DNA from: Hemileia vastatrix
Taxonomy: Eukaryota > Basidiomycota > Pucciniomycetes > Pucciniales > Zaghouaniaceae
NCBI GenBank assembly: GCA_030280995.1
Contig: JASXTE010000017.1
Location: 25,060,498 to 25,124,497 of the forward strand
Direction: 5' to 3'
Length of the DNA: 64,000 bases
Position numbers and translations under genes: made by a program. Numbering within the stretch: the stretch's first letter is position 1; every line of letters begins with the position of its first letter. Below are positions 1-11,603 of the stretch, piece by piece. Under the pieces are notes generated by a model that did no database searches, had not been told where the DNA came from, and worked only from the letters and a program-made list of their open reading frames with translations.

Positions 1-819
1 GATTTAACAATATTTATTTTTGTTAAAAAAATCAAAACATTGTTAAGTTTGCTTGTTATAATAATGTTAAAATCCACTAAACATTATCTAAAGGTGGTAA
101 AATATGTTAAAAATAAGTTGAATTTTATGAGATATAAATCAACAATTTTGTATCATTTCCTGTTGTGCTATGACTTTATTCCACCCTTTTTATCTGATTC
201 TTCCAGTATTACTTTGCTATGATCACTAGTTTTCAAGTTAAAGTTTACAAATGTTCATTATACTTGATAATATGAAAAATAACTCAAACTTTTATAACTA
301 CAAAATAAGATTTTGTAACTCCTTCTTTCAATCAATATTTGAAGAAATTTTTAGTTTATTTGAGTAATGATTTTAAGAATAACAAAAAATTTGAAATTCA
401 CAAGGAATTATTTCCAGAGACTATAATTATTTACTTGTGTAATGCATGAGCTACTTATCAATGATGTAAAACATCAGAAAAGTAATTTATAGTTATAAAT
501 CTAAAGATTATACTGTTTCTGGTATATATATCTTCAATAAATCTTTTAAACTTATCTTAGCCTACATACCACACAATAGAAAATCATTATATTAAAAAAG
601 GAAAAAATTCTATGATAATATCATAAAGAATGATAACCATGGATTAATATTCCATAAAAATGGTTAATAATATTTTAAGAGAACCTAAATCAGTATTCTT
701 TCATCAAAATATATCCTTTTTGTCTTTGTAATTTATTCCAAACAAATTTTTTGAAAGTTGAATCTATATATCTAATGCCAAAACCACTATTAAGTTCCCT
801 CTTAGACTTTTTAAGAAAT

Positions 820-850
<31 letters not shown>

Positions 851-2455
851 TATTTATCAAAAATTGAAATAAAGAATAAAAACATAATTTTATTTACCTT
901 TAATTATTTAAATATAGAGTATTTTCAGAATGCATTGTGGTTACTTGTGAAGGTTAGAAGATTTGAAGTTGGATTTATGAGTTTTTAGAAGGGCAAATAT
1001 TGTACAATTCTTTCATAAATATTTATTTCATAGTTTCAAATGTTGAAATCTACAAACTAATGGGATTTAAAATTATATTGAGATTTAAAATCTGTTTTCT
1101 ACTCAAGTAAAATAAAATAAAATGATGATATCAAAATTGAAATTAAGTTTAAACTTTTGATATGCTCTATCTTCAATTTTATTGATAGTGCATCAAAAAT
1201 TTAATAATATTTTTTTTCCTTCATCACTTTTTACATAAAAGATAGTTTTATCATTTTATGAATTAAAGATTGCTTATATAAATTTAACATCTATGTCAAC
1301 TGTTTATGACTATTAAACTATATAATAAGTTTTTTAGAAGAAAAAATAACATCAGTATATACTGACTTTGAAATTATTCAATTTAAAATAGTTTACAGGT
1401 AGATAATGAAGGGTGATATCATTTTTGAATATGAATTATAGAAGTCTTATTTTATCAATTTTAATTCTTTTTGAGCTCAAATGTATCCACCGCAACTTAT
1501 GTAAGAATAAAAATTATTTTTATTGAAATTTACATGATAAAGTATGCCTATTATTCAAAATCAAACTTGCTCTAATGGAGTTTTTCAATCATTATTTCCA
1601 TTCATAACAATAAAAAACATTTCAATTTGCTGATGTTTTAGTTTTTGATATCCCCAAGTTTATATCTCAGGTGTACTATTCACAAAATTATTAAAAATAT
1701 AATTTTCGAAATACATGATAAACTTGAAAGTGAGGGGGCATTAAATTTTTAAAAATGAATTCTAAATTCAGGATGGATAGTATATTTTCTATTTTCACAA
1801 ATGAACAATTTTTTGTTTCAATTAATCCAGAAAGAAAATTTTGTTGTAAGCATATTATATTATATTTATTATGATTTTAAATACTATATTTTCAAGATTT
1901 GTGTTTAATATTTCCTGTGAAAGTTAATGTTAATGTGAATTTAAAGTAAGCTTGAAGAAATTTAATCAATAGGCATATTGGATATTTAAAATAATATTTT
2001 GCTCCAATCTTGAATCATCCTGGGCTAAAAAATATCCCAAATAAGGTTTTTGTGGGTCAATTTGGATTTAAGTAGGATTAAGTGAGGTTTAATAAAGGAC
2101 AGATAAAAGGCTAAATTCATTACTAGTGACTTTTTTCTCAAAATAGTTATAAAATATGTATCATTCTGGAATCAAGCTTCAATAAAGTTGAATTGAAACA
2201 GAGATAATTTCTAGCAGCACAACACCATATTTACAAAGGTGTAAAATACCATTATATTATGCTCAATTTAATTGTATATAAAAATATATATCACCAATAA
2301 ATTTAATGTAACATTTGTATATAATAAAATTCTTATATAATTTCATTATGTAATAAAATATTAAGTTATATTCATTAAATACAAGTCTTACTCACTCTTT
2401 AAGGTTTTATAATTTATATATCATTTACTGGACTCCTGGAATAGCCTGGCTGACA
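1..2455. other. AT-rich non-coding stretch, no gene seen
   Basis: No reading frame with a recognisable domain or convincing composition is present on either strand. The only structured sequence is a TA microsatellite near 819-850. The stretch ends where chromovirus LTR sequence starts at about 2456, so it is the flank left of the nested transposon cluster. Confidence 0.6.
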
Positions 2456-2501
2456 GATTTAATGAGCTACTTTTACCTCGAGTGTCATGTGGCATGTGAC
2501 A
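2456..2501 (-). repeat. Truncated 3' LTR of the chromovirus
   Basis: About 46 bp match the distal end of the 803-bp LTR at 56276-57078, including the tract around the CTCGAG site and the terminal GTGACA (plus strand; TGTCAC as the LTR start in element sense). The rest of the LTR is missing at about 2456, where unrelated AT-rich DNA begins. The sequence after 2501 equals that after the intact LTR at 57079, so it is internal element sequence and not host flank. Confidence 0.7.
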
Positions 2502-2606
2502 GATGCCCGGGTATAAGAACGCGAGCTCCATTGAGCGTAAAACATATTTCCCACACTAATTTCCCTTTCTGTTTACTTAATTATTATTTCATCACTTTAA
2601 TTTATT
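2502..2606 (+). promoter_or_regulatory. Antisense promoter/leader with TATA box
   Basis: The stretch between the LTR edge and the ATG at 2607 has TATAAG at 2512-2517, about 90 bp before the ATG, followed by a pyrimidine-rich leader. The same leader recurs at 57079-57183, also ending in ATG ACG GAC. Its place directly inside the 3' LTR and its orientation suggest it drives the antisense zinc-cluster gene. Promoter function is inferred from layout and the TATA box only. Confidence 0.5.
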
Positions 2607-3567
2607 ATGACGGACTTTCCTACACCAACTCCCACGCTTCCACACCCTAAAGCGTATGGGGGTGTTGTCACACAGCAATTTTCGAAGACTTGCACGGCTT
2701 GCAAGTCGATGGAGTATTTCTGCATGGAGAGCACGGCGACACGAGGGCCTCACCAGAAGTGCAAGTTTTGCCGATGGAGAAGAGTGGCGTGTGACGCCTT
2801 AGCGAAGAATGCGGACATTGAGAGTCGGTTTACTAAGATGAAGTATTGGGTGATCCCTAAAACAAAGGAAGTAGTCGAGGACATCTGGGATGTGTCCATT
2901 GGGGACGATCAATCGGTGGGATGGAATGAGGAAGAAGTCGAAGATGATGTGAACATCTGGGTGGCAGGGCTGGGAACAAGAGGGGGGTCATCGAGGAGGA
3001 AGTTGATGAATTGGTCGAAGAGGAGGAGGAAATTCCCATCTTGAGGAAAACCCCGAAAAAAAGACGGGTGGTCATCGAAGATGACGAAGAGGAAAGGGAG
3101 GTGGCAGAGAAGGTCACTCCTAGATTATTTTTGGATCCTGACCCAATCTTCGAAGTAAGTTCACTCTTTTATAATTTATAAATTTAATTACTGATGTTTC
3201 TGTTTTTAGAATTCAGACATCATCATCGAGGCCCCTACGACAGAAGCTTCAAATGTGGAAGCGACCCTTGTGGGACCCATTGCGGTGGAAGTGGCAGTGG
3301 AGGATAGATTACCAACTGTTACCTCGAGGGAGGAAAATGAAGAAACCTTGTCACATTCGACGAGCGAAATATATTGAAGAATTCAGCAGCGAGATTGATA
3401 ACATTATTGATGCTGCTTCCTTCGATGTAGCTGAGGAGTTACTTGAGCTTGGGGAGTTGATTCCGGTAGGAGAGGGGGAGAATTTTGAGAAATGTAGAAA
3501 GGAGATAAGGGAAAGTTTGGAGAAGATGAGGGGATTGGTTGGGGAGAAGATAAAAGAGAAAATTTAA
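2607..3567 (+). pseudogene. Antisense Zn2Cys6-like protein gene of the chromovirus (frameshifted)
   Basis: The N-terminus begins MTDFPTPTPTLPHPK and then has six cysteines spaced CX2CX6CX12CX2CX6C, with basic residues (CRWRR) in the second half. This is the spacing of a fungal Zn2Cys6 binuclear cluster, which normally binds DNA. An acidic region follows. The frame shifts at a six-G run (2982-2987), consistent with loss of one G, and continues into a Glu-rich segment. A canonical 55-nt intron lies at 3155-3209 (GTAAGT, branch CTGAT at 3191-3195, TTTTTAG) and joins in phase. That frame stops at 3375-3377, and a helical, coding-like tail continues in another frame to 3567. The gene is antisense to the retrotransposon, between chromodomain and 3' LTR. 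Binding activity is not shown. Confidence 0.6.
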
Positions 3568-3927
3568 AATAAAAAGAGAAAAGAAGAAAAAGAATGTAAA
3601 AACAATTTGTATTTAATTATTTTACTTTGTTATTTTATTTAGAATTTTATTTTATTTTTATTTTATTTTTTTATATGAGATTTTGAGAGAAAGAAGGAAA
3701 AGACAGAATAAAAGATTTAAATTTGTTTTAAGATTTTGAAAGAAGAAGTTTAAATGAGAAAAAGAAAAAAAAGAATATTTGATTGAAGGAGTTTTAGTTT
3801 TAAAGTTCAAAAAGAAATGAATTAAGTAAGAAGAAAGAAATAAGAAAGAAATAATTAATTGAGATAATTTAGGGGAAAAAAATGTTATTTAAGTTTGTTA
3901 ATTGAAGATTTGAGGGATTTTAGTTAT

Positions 3928-3961
<34 letters not shown>

Positions 3962-4396
3962 GAGACAAAATAAAATTTCTAAGAGGATTTTGAAGAAAGA
4001 AGTAATTTGTTTCGAAGAATTTAAAAAGGTGATTTAGAAGATAAAATGAAGTTCCAAAAAGATGGTCGTGAAATGTTCGTGAAGAATTTTGATAGTTCGA
4101 GGAAAATAAAATTTTAAAGAAAAAATGTATATAGAAAATTGAGATAAAAAAAATTATTATTTTTTTTTTATATTTAATTTGTTTTATTTTTATTTTATTT
4201 TAATTTGGTTTTTATTTTATTTTTTACTTTAATTTAATTTTATTTTATTTTATTTTATTTTAAAAGAAGATTGAAACATTTTGAAAAGAGAAAGAATAAA
4301 GAAGAAAACAAAAGAATTTTTTAGAAATAAAAATGTTTTAGATTGTAAAAGAAAGAAGAAAAAAAAACAGGGAAAAGAAAAAAGAAAAAGAGAGTT
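3568..4396. other. AT-rich spacer with strong strand asymmetry
   Basis: No gene. From the antisense gene's stop to about 4140 the plus strand is nearly all purine plus T (GAAAGAAG-type tracts, poly-A near 3931). From about 4145 to 4260 it becomes TTTTATTT repeats. The spacer separates the converging antisense gene (ends 3567) and pol (ends 4397), so it probably holds both 3' ends. No defined terminator can be assigned. Confidence 0.4.
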
Positions 4397-6085
4397 TTAA
4401 GGTTTTGGTTTTAAAGGGTATTTAAGATGAAAAGATTTTAGGAGTTCAGGGGTGTTAGAAACATTGATGGCTGGCTCCCAGGATGTTTTGCCTGAGTCAT
4501 CGAGGAAGCCTTCCCATTCCACGAGGTATTGAAGTTTCCCCTTGCGCTTTCTTGAATCAAGGATACGGCTTACTTCCCACTCTAGATGGTCTTCTACTTC
4601 AACCTGTTCCAGAGGAGGTTGGTTCTTGCCCGGGTATGTTTCTCGAGCCAGTTCCAGGAGAGATACGTGAAAAACAGGGTGAATAGCCCGCCATTTAGGA
4701 GGTAGCTTGAGTCGAAATGCAGTTTTAGAGACTTCAGAGTCAATTTCGAATGGCCCCAAGCAGTTTTCAGCCAGTTTCTTTGATGGTCGAGTCGTTCAAA
4801 TGTTCCGTGCGTCGAGCCATACTTTGTCACCTGGTTTAAAAGGAGGAGCAGTTTGTCGATGTTTGTCAGCCTGTTCCTTGTACCTTTGAACCGCTAATTC
4901 TAGATTTGATTTAAGTTCCTCTTGGAGTCGTGATATTGTTCGAAGATAATGTTCCGCAGGATGATTAGTTCCTACATGGATTGAATTGAATCGAGGATGT
5001 CTTCCATAAACAGTTTCAAAAAGAGATTGTTGTGTCAAAGAATGAGTCAAGTTATTATAAGCAAATTCGGCCAATGGTAGCAATGTGGTCTAATCGTCTT
5101 GTTGGTAACTGACATACAGTCGAAGGTATTGTTTGAGGATTTGGTTGACCCTTTCTGTTTGCCCATGGGTTTCGGGATGATAGGCTGTGGAGAGGTTCCT
5201 CGTGATATTGAGTTGTCAACACAGTTGAGTCCAGAATGTGGATACAAACAATGAGCCTCTATCTGAAATAATATCATTAGGTAAGCCGTGTTTGGAAAAT
5301 ACTTATTCTAGAAACAATTTTGACAGATCTTCTGCAGTAGCAGTAGTAGTGGTTTTAATGAAAATAGACATTTTTGAGAATCTATCTACTATTACTAATA
5401 TAGCATCAAAATGATTAGAAAGAGGAAGTTGAGAAATAAAATCCATCGATAAAGATTCCCAAGGTTTAGAGGGAATAGGAAGTAGTTGAAGCAACCCATA
5501 CTTCCGGTGACGAGGAGCCTTATTCCTATTACATTCGTAACAAGCTTTTATATAGGCCTTGATTTCCCTGGTCATACCTGGCCAGAAAAAATCCCTCGCT
5601 ATTAACTGGTTGGTTTTATCAACACCAAAATGACCAGCTAATGGAGAATCATGTCGACTGTTGAAAATCCATAATTTTATCTCATTGTTGTCGGGTATGA
5701 CTACTCTACCTTCGAAGAATAATAGACCTGATTCAATACTAAATCTTTTGGCCCCTTGCTTCGAGAGTATTTTGTCTTTTAACCCTAAACAATAATCGTC
5801 CTTTGACTGAGCTTTGAGGATGTTGGATAGTGGATTTTGAAAAGATTGAATTGTCATTGAATTAAGTTGATGAGTCGTTAACATTGATTCGTTGAAGATT
5901 GATTTCACATTTTCTGGATTTTTGTCAGAAAATGTGTCCCCCCGCTGTGGGTAAATGTTGTCCCGACGTGACAAGATATCTGGGAAAATGCAGTTCTTAC
6001 CTGGGCGATAGGAAATAGAAAAGGGAAATTCAGACAGAAATTCAGCCCACCTGGCTTGACACCTGGTTAACACTTTGGAAGACAT
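4397..6085 (-). pseudogene. Chromovirus integrase with C-terminal chromodomain
   Basis: Four disrupted frames together encode a Gypsy integrase. The zinc-binding part has histidines in HDSPLAGHFG and cysteines in CYECNRNK. The core begins near MDFISQLP with the catalytic Asp region. The distal part includes LPLAEFAYNN, the KPGDKVWL strand, and HPVFHVSLLE just before the chromodomain (VEDHLEWEVSRILDSR through LVEWEGF to SWEP, stop at 4397). Chromodomains of chromoviruses are known to bias integration toward modified chromatin. Stops and frame changes near 5303, 5083 and 4796 make this copy inactive. Confidence 0.85.
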
Positions 6086-6089
6086 AAAG

Positions 6090-7170
6090 TGTTTTAAAGC
6101 ATTATGGTCTGTTAAAATTTGAAAAGGACTATCTAGGCTGAGAAGAAAAGAGCGCCATTTTTAAGACAGTGAATAATAGCTAAAAGCTCTTTGTCATGAA
6201 TTTCATAGTTTAACTCTGCTGCAATGAGTTTTCTTGACTCAAAAGCAACAGGATGAAACAGTTTTGTTTCTGGATTCAATTGAGAGATGACCCCTGCGAT
6301 AGCATAATCGCTCGCATCTGTCACAACTATTGTCAAAACAGTAGGATCAAAGTGTCAAAGAATTAGAGCTGTGGTGAACGCCGTCTTCAATGCTTCGAAT
6401 TCCTTTTGCGCTGTAGAAGTAAAAACAAAAGGAATATCTTTTCTAAGAAGAGAAGTAAGATTGGAAATAGTTTTAGAGTAATCTTTAATAAATCTTCTAT
6501 AAAAATTTGCAAAACCCAAAAATCCTTGGAGGGATTTAACAGATTTGGGCTCAGGCAATTCCAGGACTTTTTGAACTTTTTTGTTGTCCATGACTAAACC
6601 ATCAGTGGATAATGTAAAACCCAAAAAATCAATAGATTTAAGATGGAATTCGCATTTATTATGCTTGGCCTAGAGTCCATGATCTCGAAGTGGATTTAAA
6701 ACCTGTCGATCATGATGAATATGTTCATCCAGTGTCTTCAAGAAAGTTAAAATATCATCTAAATTGGCGACAACAAATTGTTTGACAACATCTTGAAAGA
6801 TGTCATTGACAAAAGTTTGAAAAGTAGATGGTGCGTTACACAATCCAAAAGTCATTACTAAATATTCAAAACTACCAAATCTAGTGCGCATTGCAGTCAG
6901 TGGTTGATGACCTTCCGCAATGCAAATAAGATTGGAAGCGCCTCTAAGATCAATTTTAGAAAATAAATTAGAACCATTAAAAAGGGTAAGAAGCAATGAC
7001 ATAGGAGGAACAGGATATGCATTCTTCTTAGTGACTGTGTTGAGCTTTCTATAGTCAACACACAACCTAAGACTACCATCCTTCTTTTTTACAAAGAGGA
7101 CAGGGGAGCCGGTTGGAGATTTACTGGCTTTGATGAACCTTTGGCTACATTCTCTGCAATGTAGTCTCAA
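6090..7170 (-). pseudogene. Chromovirus reverse transcriptase and RNase H
   Basis: RT motifs appear in order: SPVLFVKKKDGSLRLCVDYR, FSKIDLRGA, and the catalytic block near 6770, which reads NLDDIL where Gypsy RTs usually have YLDD. The thumb/connection follows (GFLGFANFYRRFI), then RNase H from 6336 ([24 protein letters not shown]). Stops at about 6670, 6355 and 6133 split it. The Tyr-to-Asn change before the paired Asp, plus the stops, argue against activity. Confidence 0.85.
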
Positions 7171-8027
7171 AGAACTTGAGATTTGTCCTTTGACAAAGAA
7201 TAGACAGGACCTGCTGGAGGTACTGGACCTATTAACTCTATCTGATGGTCGTAGGGTCGATGAGGTGGTAACTTATTGGCCTTGCGGATTGAAAAAACAT
7301 CGAGGAAATCATGATAGATTTCTGGTAGAGTCAATTTAATGGCTTCAACGTCAATTTGGTTGTCCTCATCATCTTCGAGAGAATCTGTTGAGGGAAGACC
7401 AGAATTGAGAGAGCATAATTTTATTACTTTGAGGCAATTTAAATCCTCTTCGAGTGAAGTCATTGAGCTAGAAGGGTTAGCCAATTGCTCATTTAAAGAA
7501 AGATCAGATGCTTGCAAGTCATCTGGCAGAGTTTTGTCCTCTAGCAGGACATTGTCAGGCGGGTTGTTTAACTCCCTATTGACATGCATTGAAGAATTAG
7601 AAATATACTTAGTCCGTAAGGTGATCAATCCCCGTGTCCAGTAAATTTCAGGATTCCAATGCATTAAAAAGTCATGGCCAGGAATGGTATCGTCCATCCT
7701 TAAGGTGTCCAAGACTGTAAGTTCCCACTTGAAGGGGGGAAAAATCGGAAAGTTGAAAACCCATAAAACTTTCTTACTGACCCAATATTTGGGTTCCTCT
7801 GATTCGACCAAATAAATTGGAGTTCGATCAATATCTGTAAATGTCAGCTGTAACTTCTTGGCAAAAGATAAACTGGCAAAAGAAATTGAAGCTCCAGAGT
7901 CTATAAGACAACTGAAGGGGATACCCTCCTTAAAAAGAATGAATCTCAAGCCGTTTAAGGCAACTCCAGTCCTTAAGACATGGAGGTTCTGTGCACTGGG
8001 AGATATAAGATAGTTTGCTTTGCACAC
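7167..8027 (-). pseudogene. Chromovirus aspartic protease region and pol linker
   Basis: An open 286-codon frame starts near 8027. Its N-terminal half holds the retropepsin motif CLIDSGASISFA, with an intact DSG catalytic triad motif. The C-terminal half is an acidic linker (LEDDEDNQIDVE) leading to the conserved RT entry sequence (PPHRPYDHQIEL). It overlaps the RT frame by a few bases in another frame, so a frameshift separates PR from RT in this copy. Confidence 0.75.
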
Positions 8028-8039
8028 AAGTAGACTATC

Positions 8040-9229
8040 TACTAGTTTTTTGGCTTCGAACTAGTACCTTCTCTTTCCTTCAACTTTACACAATCTTCCA
8101 GCTTGTGCTTACCCCCACAATTCATACATAACCCATTATCTGTTCGCCTCTTCCTCTCATCTTCCTTAAGTTCCCCTTTAGGATCCAGTACTTTACTGAT
8201 ATCGCCTGGGGTCGAGCTTTTCTGTCAAGGTTTGTCCTTTCCCTTAATAGGTTTGGATTGAGTCGAGGAGGATTGAGTTTTTCGTGGGTGGGAAGAAGGT
8301 CCCGATTTGAAATTTAAGCCTTGAGATTTGTTGGCGTATCAACAATGTTGAAGTCGTCCTTGGTAAACGCCGTCAAGTTCGAGGGATCAATCCATTAAAT
8401 CTGTTAAAGTAGTCATCTTCTGACCGTGAAGATTTAACTGATCCAGAATCCTCGAAGGAAGTCCTTTTTTGAAATGATACTTAAAGGCAGCATCATTCCA
8501 ACCTACTCGAGTTTGAAGCGCTCTTAAGTTTGAGAGATATTCAGAGGATTTCCCATTATCACTCATGCGAAGGAAATCAAGTTCAATTTCTGCATTGTCA
8601 GTTTCATTAGGGTCACCAAACAACGTGAAGAGTTGGTCTTCGAACTTTTCCCAGTTATGAATAAGTAAGTGGGTTTCGGTTGAAGAGAGCATGAGAAGAT
8701 AAGGTTCGAACCATCTTGCTGCTTTTCCAGCCAGGAATGAAGAAGCATAAAAGACTTTTGATTGGTGGTTATTGAAGGTTCGAGGGTCATTATGGAACAG
8801 GAGCTTGCAGGTTTGCAAGAAGGGTCGCAATCTGTCTGGATGTTCTCCATCGAATTTATCAGGAGATTTCATAGAAGGAGTTTTGAATTTAGATCCCTCT
8901 GAAGACGTTGAATTTGAAAGGTTCTTCATGAAAAGTCTCATGAATTCTTCCAGAGAATTGGATGGTCCAGGTTCTGAAGGTTGACCAGAAGGGTGGTTAG
9001 CAGGGGCGGATGGTGCCTCGTGCATTGTATCCTCTCCTTCTTCATCATCACTAGAATCATCAAAGTCTTGTGGGATGTCTTCTACCAATTGGACTGAATG
9101 TTGCCGTTCCCTAAGGTCAAGTGGCTCCAAGGAGTGAGTGCGGGAAACAGACCTAGTGGCTGTTGGCCTGCCTCTGGCGCGAGCTCTAGTAGTAGCGCCT
9201 GTAGAAGGAGTGCGTTGAACAGGTGCCAT
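8040..9229 (-). pseudogene. Chromovirus Gag with zinc knuckle
   Basis: The ATG at 9229 begins an Arg/Thr/Ser-rich tail, then an acidic stretch (SSDDEEGEDT), then a Gag core with KFDGEHPDRLRPFLQTC and AARWFEPYL, typical of Ty3/Gypsy retrotransposon gag. This frame stops at 8387. A cysteine knuckle (CMNCGGKHKLEDC) lies in another frame at about 8090-8125, so the Gag C-terminus has been frameshifted. Gag would form the virus-like particle. The ATG is 78 bp inside the 5' LTR edge. Confidence 0.75.
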
Positions 9230-9306
9230 TTTAAGAATTTAGAGAAAACACCTGAAAAGGGATGTAGTAGTTCAAAGAATGAGAACTATGGAGAATTAAA
9301 TTATAC

Positions 9307-9614
9307 TGTCACCGGAAGACCTACGCACAAGGTTGAGGATGTTCCTGCAAGTGAGATAAAAGGTTCAGATACTTCTTCAAAGCACAGAGGGATAGTTCGA
9401 GGAAGTGGTTCAAAGATGTCTCGAAGAAAGAACTACTGCTTCCAGTTATGTTCGAAAAGGATTCTAATATAATTGAACGGTAATATTAAAATTCTTAAGA
9501 TCTCACGAAGGGTTGGAAAACTCAACAATCAAAGATTTATGATTTAGATATGATTATTGAGAAAATAAAGAAAGATACAATAATAATGATTTTCACTTAG
9601 AATTTTATCACTAT
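9307..9614 (-). repeat. Chromovirus 5' LTR, inner part
   Basis: Begins TGTCACCGG on the plus strand (LTR 3' end ...GGTGACA in element sense) and matches 56276-56585 closely. It is cut after CACTAT at 9614 by the TIR element. The LTR resumes at 20516. Both parts together give 803 bp, equal to the uninterrupted copy at 56276-57078. Confidence 0.85.
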
Positions 9615-9663
9615 CACCACGAGAAATCTAGGGGTGAATTGCTAGCAATCCCCTCTCTTGAAA
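9615..9663 (+). repeat. Left terminal inverted repeat of the 10.9-kb element
   Basis: It aligns with the reverse complement of 20464-20512: shared CACCAC, GAAATCT, GGGGTGAA, CTAGCA and CCCTC...TTGAAA blocks with scattered mismatches. A third related end is at 37630. Confidence 0.7.
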
Positions 9664-10194
9664 TTTAGAGTGTCCCTTAATTATGCCAGGTTTATGAATA
9701 CTTTATAAACATAAGTAAATTAGAGTTAGATTTACATTTATTCTCAGATTGATTATAGACAGAATATCAACTGATTCCAAATTATGCACAAGTTGATCCT
9801 CCAGAACTTGATTTTGGTCCTCTGATGAGAACAAATTGAGCACAAATTGATCTAACCTAAGCTTATGCATATATAATAATTCAGGATACTTGCTCTATTA
9901 AATTTGATAATAAAAAAAATATTGATGAATTTATATAAAAAAAATTATTATGTAAGATATTAAATTATAAATTTAGGCATCATAGGAGGGCATGTAATAG
10001 AACTTAATTATACTATGTGACACCTTAATACTGTATCACACAGTTTGAAACATTTAAAACAAAATGAGTCATAATGGGCAATGAAATTGCTTGGAGAGAC
10101 TCTTTCAAAATTAATACTGACCATAATACACAAGTATGAAACCTTGGCATCTATCCAATAAAAGATTTTCCTTCTGATAAATGGATTTTTCTGA
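9664..10194. other. Left subterminal DNA of the 10.9-kb element
   Basis: AT-rich, no gene. Short repeats of the type ACAAATTGATC / ACAAGTTGATCC occur at about 9785-9870. It joins the first divergent satellite modules at about 10195. Confidence 0.4.
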
Positions 10195-11180
10195 GTTACT
10201 ACCTGCTAAAAAGTGTCCTTCTGTGGTTTGTATGACCTTCAGGGGGGTAATTTGGCCACATCACACTACTTCTATTTCCATGATTGACCAAAACATCATC
10301 CTCATTCCCATCTAAAGAGTTGATCTCATCTGACTGTGGCTGATCAAAGGGGTCCACCACAAGTTTAGCCAAAATTTTGGTGAACACTTTTTCGATGGAT
10401 AGTGACTAACTGGTGCTTTCCGAAATTGTCCACCTCAAGTTAGGATAAACCTCAGGAGGATAAATGTATTATGAATACCAAATTAACTGAAGAATACTTT
10501 TGCCCTAGCTACTCTGCATCATAAAAGTGTCCAACTGAGGTTTAGCCAAAATTCAGGCAGACACTTTTGGAAAGGCACAGTCTGATGGGTTTAATATCTA
10601 TATATGGCAATAAGTATCAGTTTTTTATCAACATGGAGCTAGAATTAATTTAATATGGCCAAAGTGTCCACCTGAAGTTTGGCCAAAATACATGTGGAAA
10701 TTTTTATGAGGATTACTTGATGAAATGAAGAAGACTTGCAATTACTTTCCATCATAAAATTTTCAAACTTAAGTTTATCAAAAATTGTGGTGACACTTTT
10801 TCCAGATCCAGTCATATGGGATCAACTCTCTATATTGCAATGAGAATTAATTTTTAGTCAATCATGGCATTAGAAGTAATTTTATATGGAAAAACTTTCC
10901 ACCTGATTTTTGGCCAAAAATAAGTTTGAAATGTTTATGAGGAATACTAGATTAACTAAAGAAGACTTGCACCCTACTACTGTCCATCATAAAAGTGTCC
11001 ACCAGAAGAATTCTCAAACTTGTGGTTGAAACCTTTGGCCTGGTCCAGCCATATGGGATCAATTCTGCATATGGAATTGAGGATTTAATTTTGTCAATCA
11101 TGGTAATAGTAGTAATTTGATATAGATAAAGTGTCCAACTAAATATTGGAAAAAAATCAGTTGAAAACTTCATTTAGTTT
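10195..11180. repeat. Divergent modules of the satellite, the first one inverted
   Basis: Four diverged copies of the satellite core are packed at about 230-250 bp spacing. The one at 10205-10393 runs on the minus strand: read in reverse it gives GTGTTCACC, GTCAGATGAGATCAA, ATGGGAATGAG and GGCCAAA in the same order as the main units. The others (about 10527, 10755 and 10990) run on the plus strand and keep CAGTC..ATGGGATCAA and GTCAATCATGG. They lack the ~360-bp AT-rich part found in each main unit. They look like an older or ancestral short form. Confidence 0.6.
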
Positions 11181-11603
11181 TTCAAAAAATCAAATTAAGT
11201 AAAATTTTATTCCTGATGATGCCCATTTTATCCAACACCTCTTCTGAGCCTTGAAAGTAGGCATTTAGCTTGAATTTTGAATTTCATATAAAATCCCTAT
11301 TATTCAACCTATTTCTTTTTATCCCTTTTTTTCTTTTAGATATCAATTAATTTTATGTAAAACAAATCATTTTCATAATATTTTACCTGTATTTAATAGA
11401 ATTATTAAAGGTTTAACATCACCCTGTAAGCATTTGGCACATGTTTTTTTGCTATAATAATAAAAATAATAATATACTGGTAACAAAAAATTGATCAAAT
11501 GATAAAATATTAATAAAACAGAAAAATCAAATACCAGTGTATATTTTTTAAGAAAATACCAGTTGCACTGAAGAAGAGCAGAACCCTAGATACTATTCAT
11601 CAA

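Noticed and set aside
2857..3117. 86-codon Ser-rich minus-strand frame
   Set aside because: Reverse reading of the acidic Glu codons of the antisense zinc-cluster gene.
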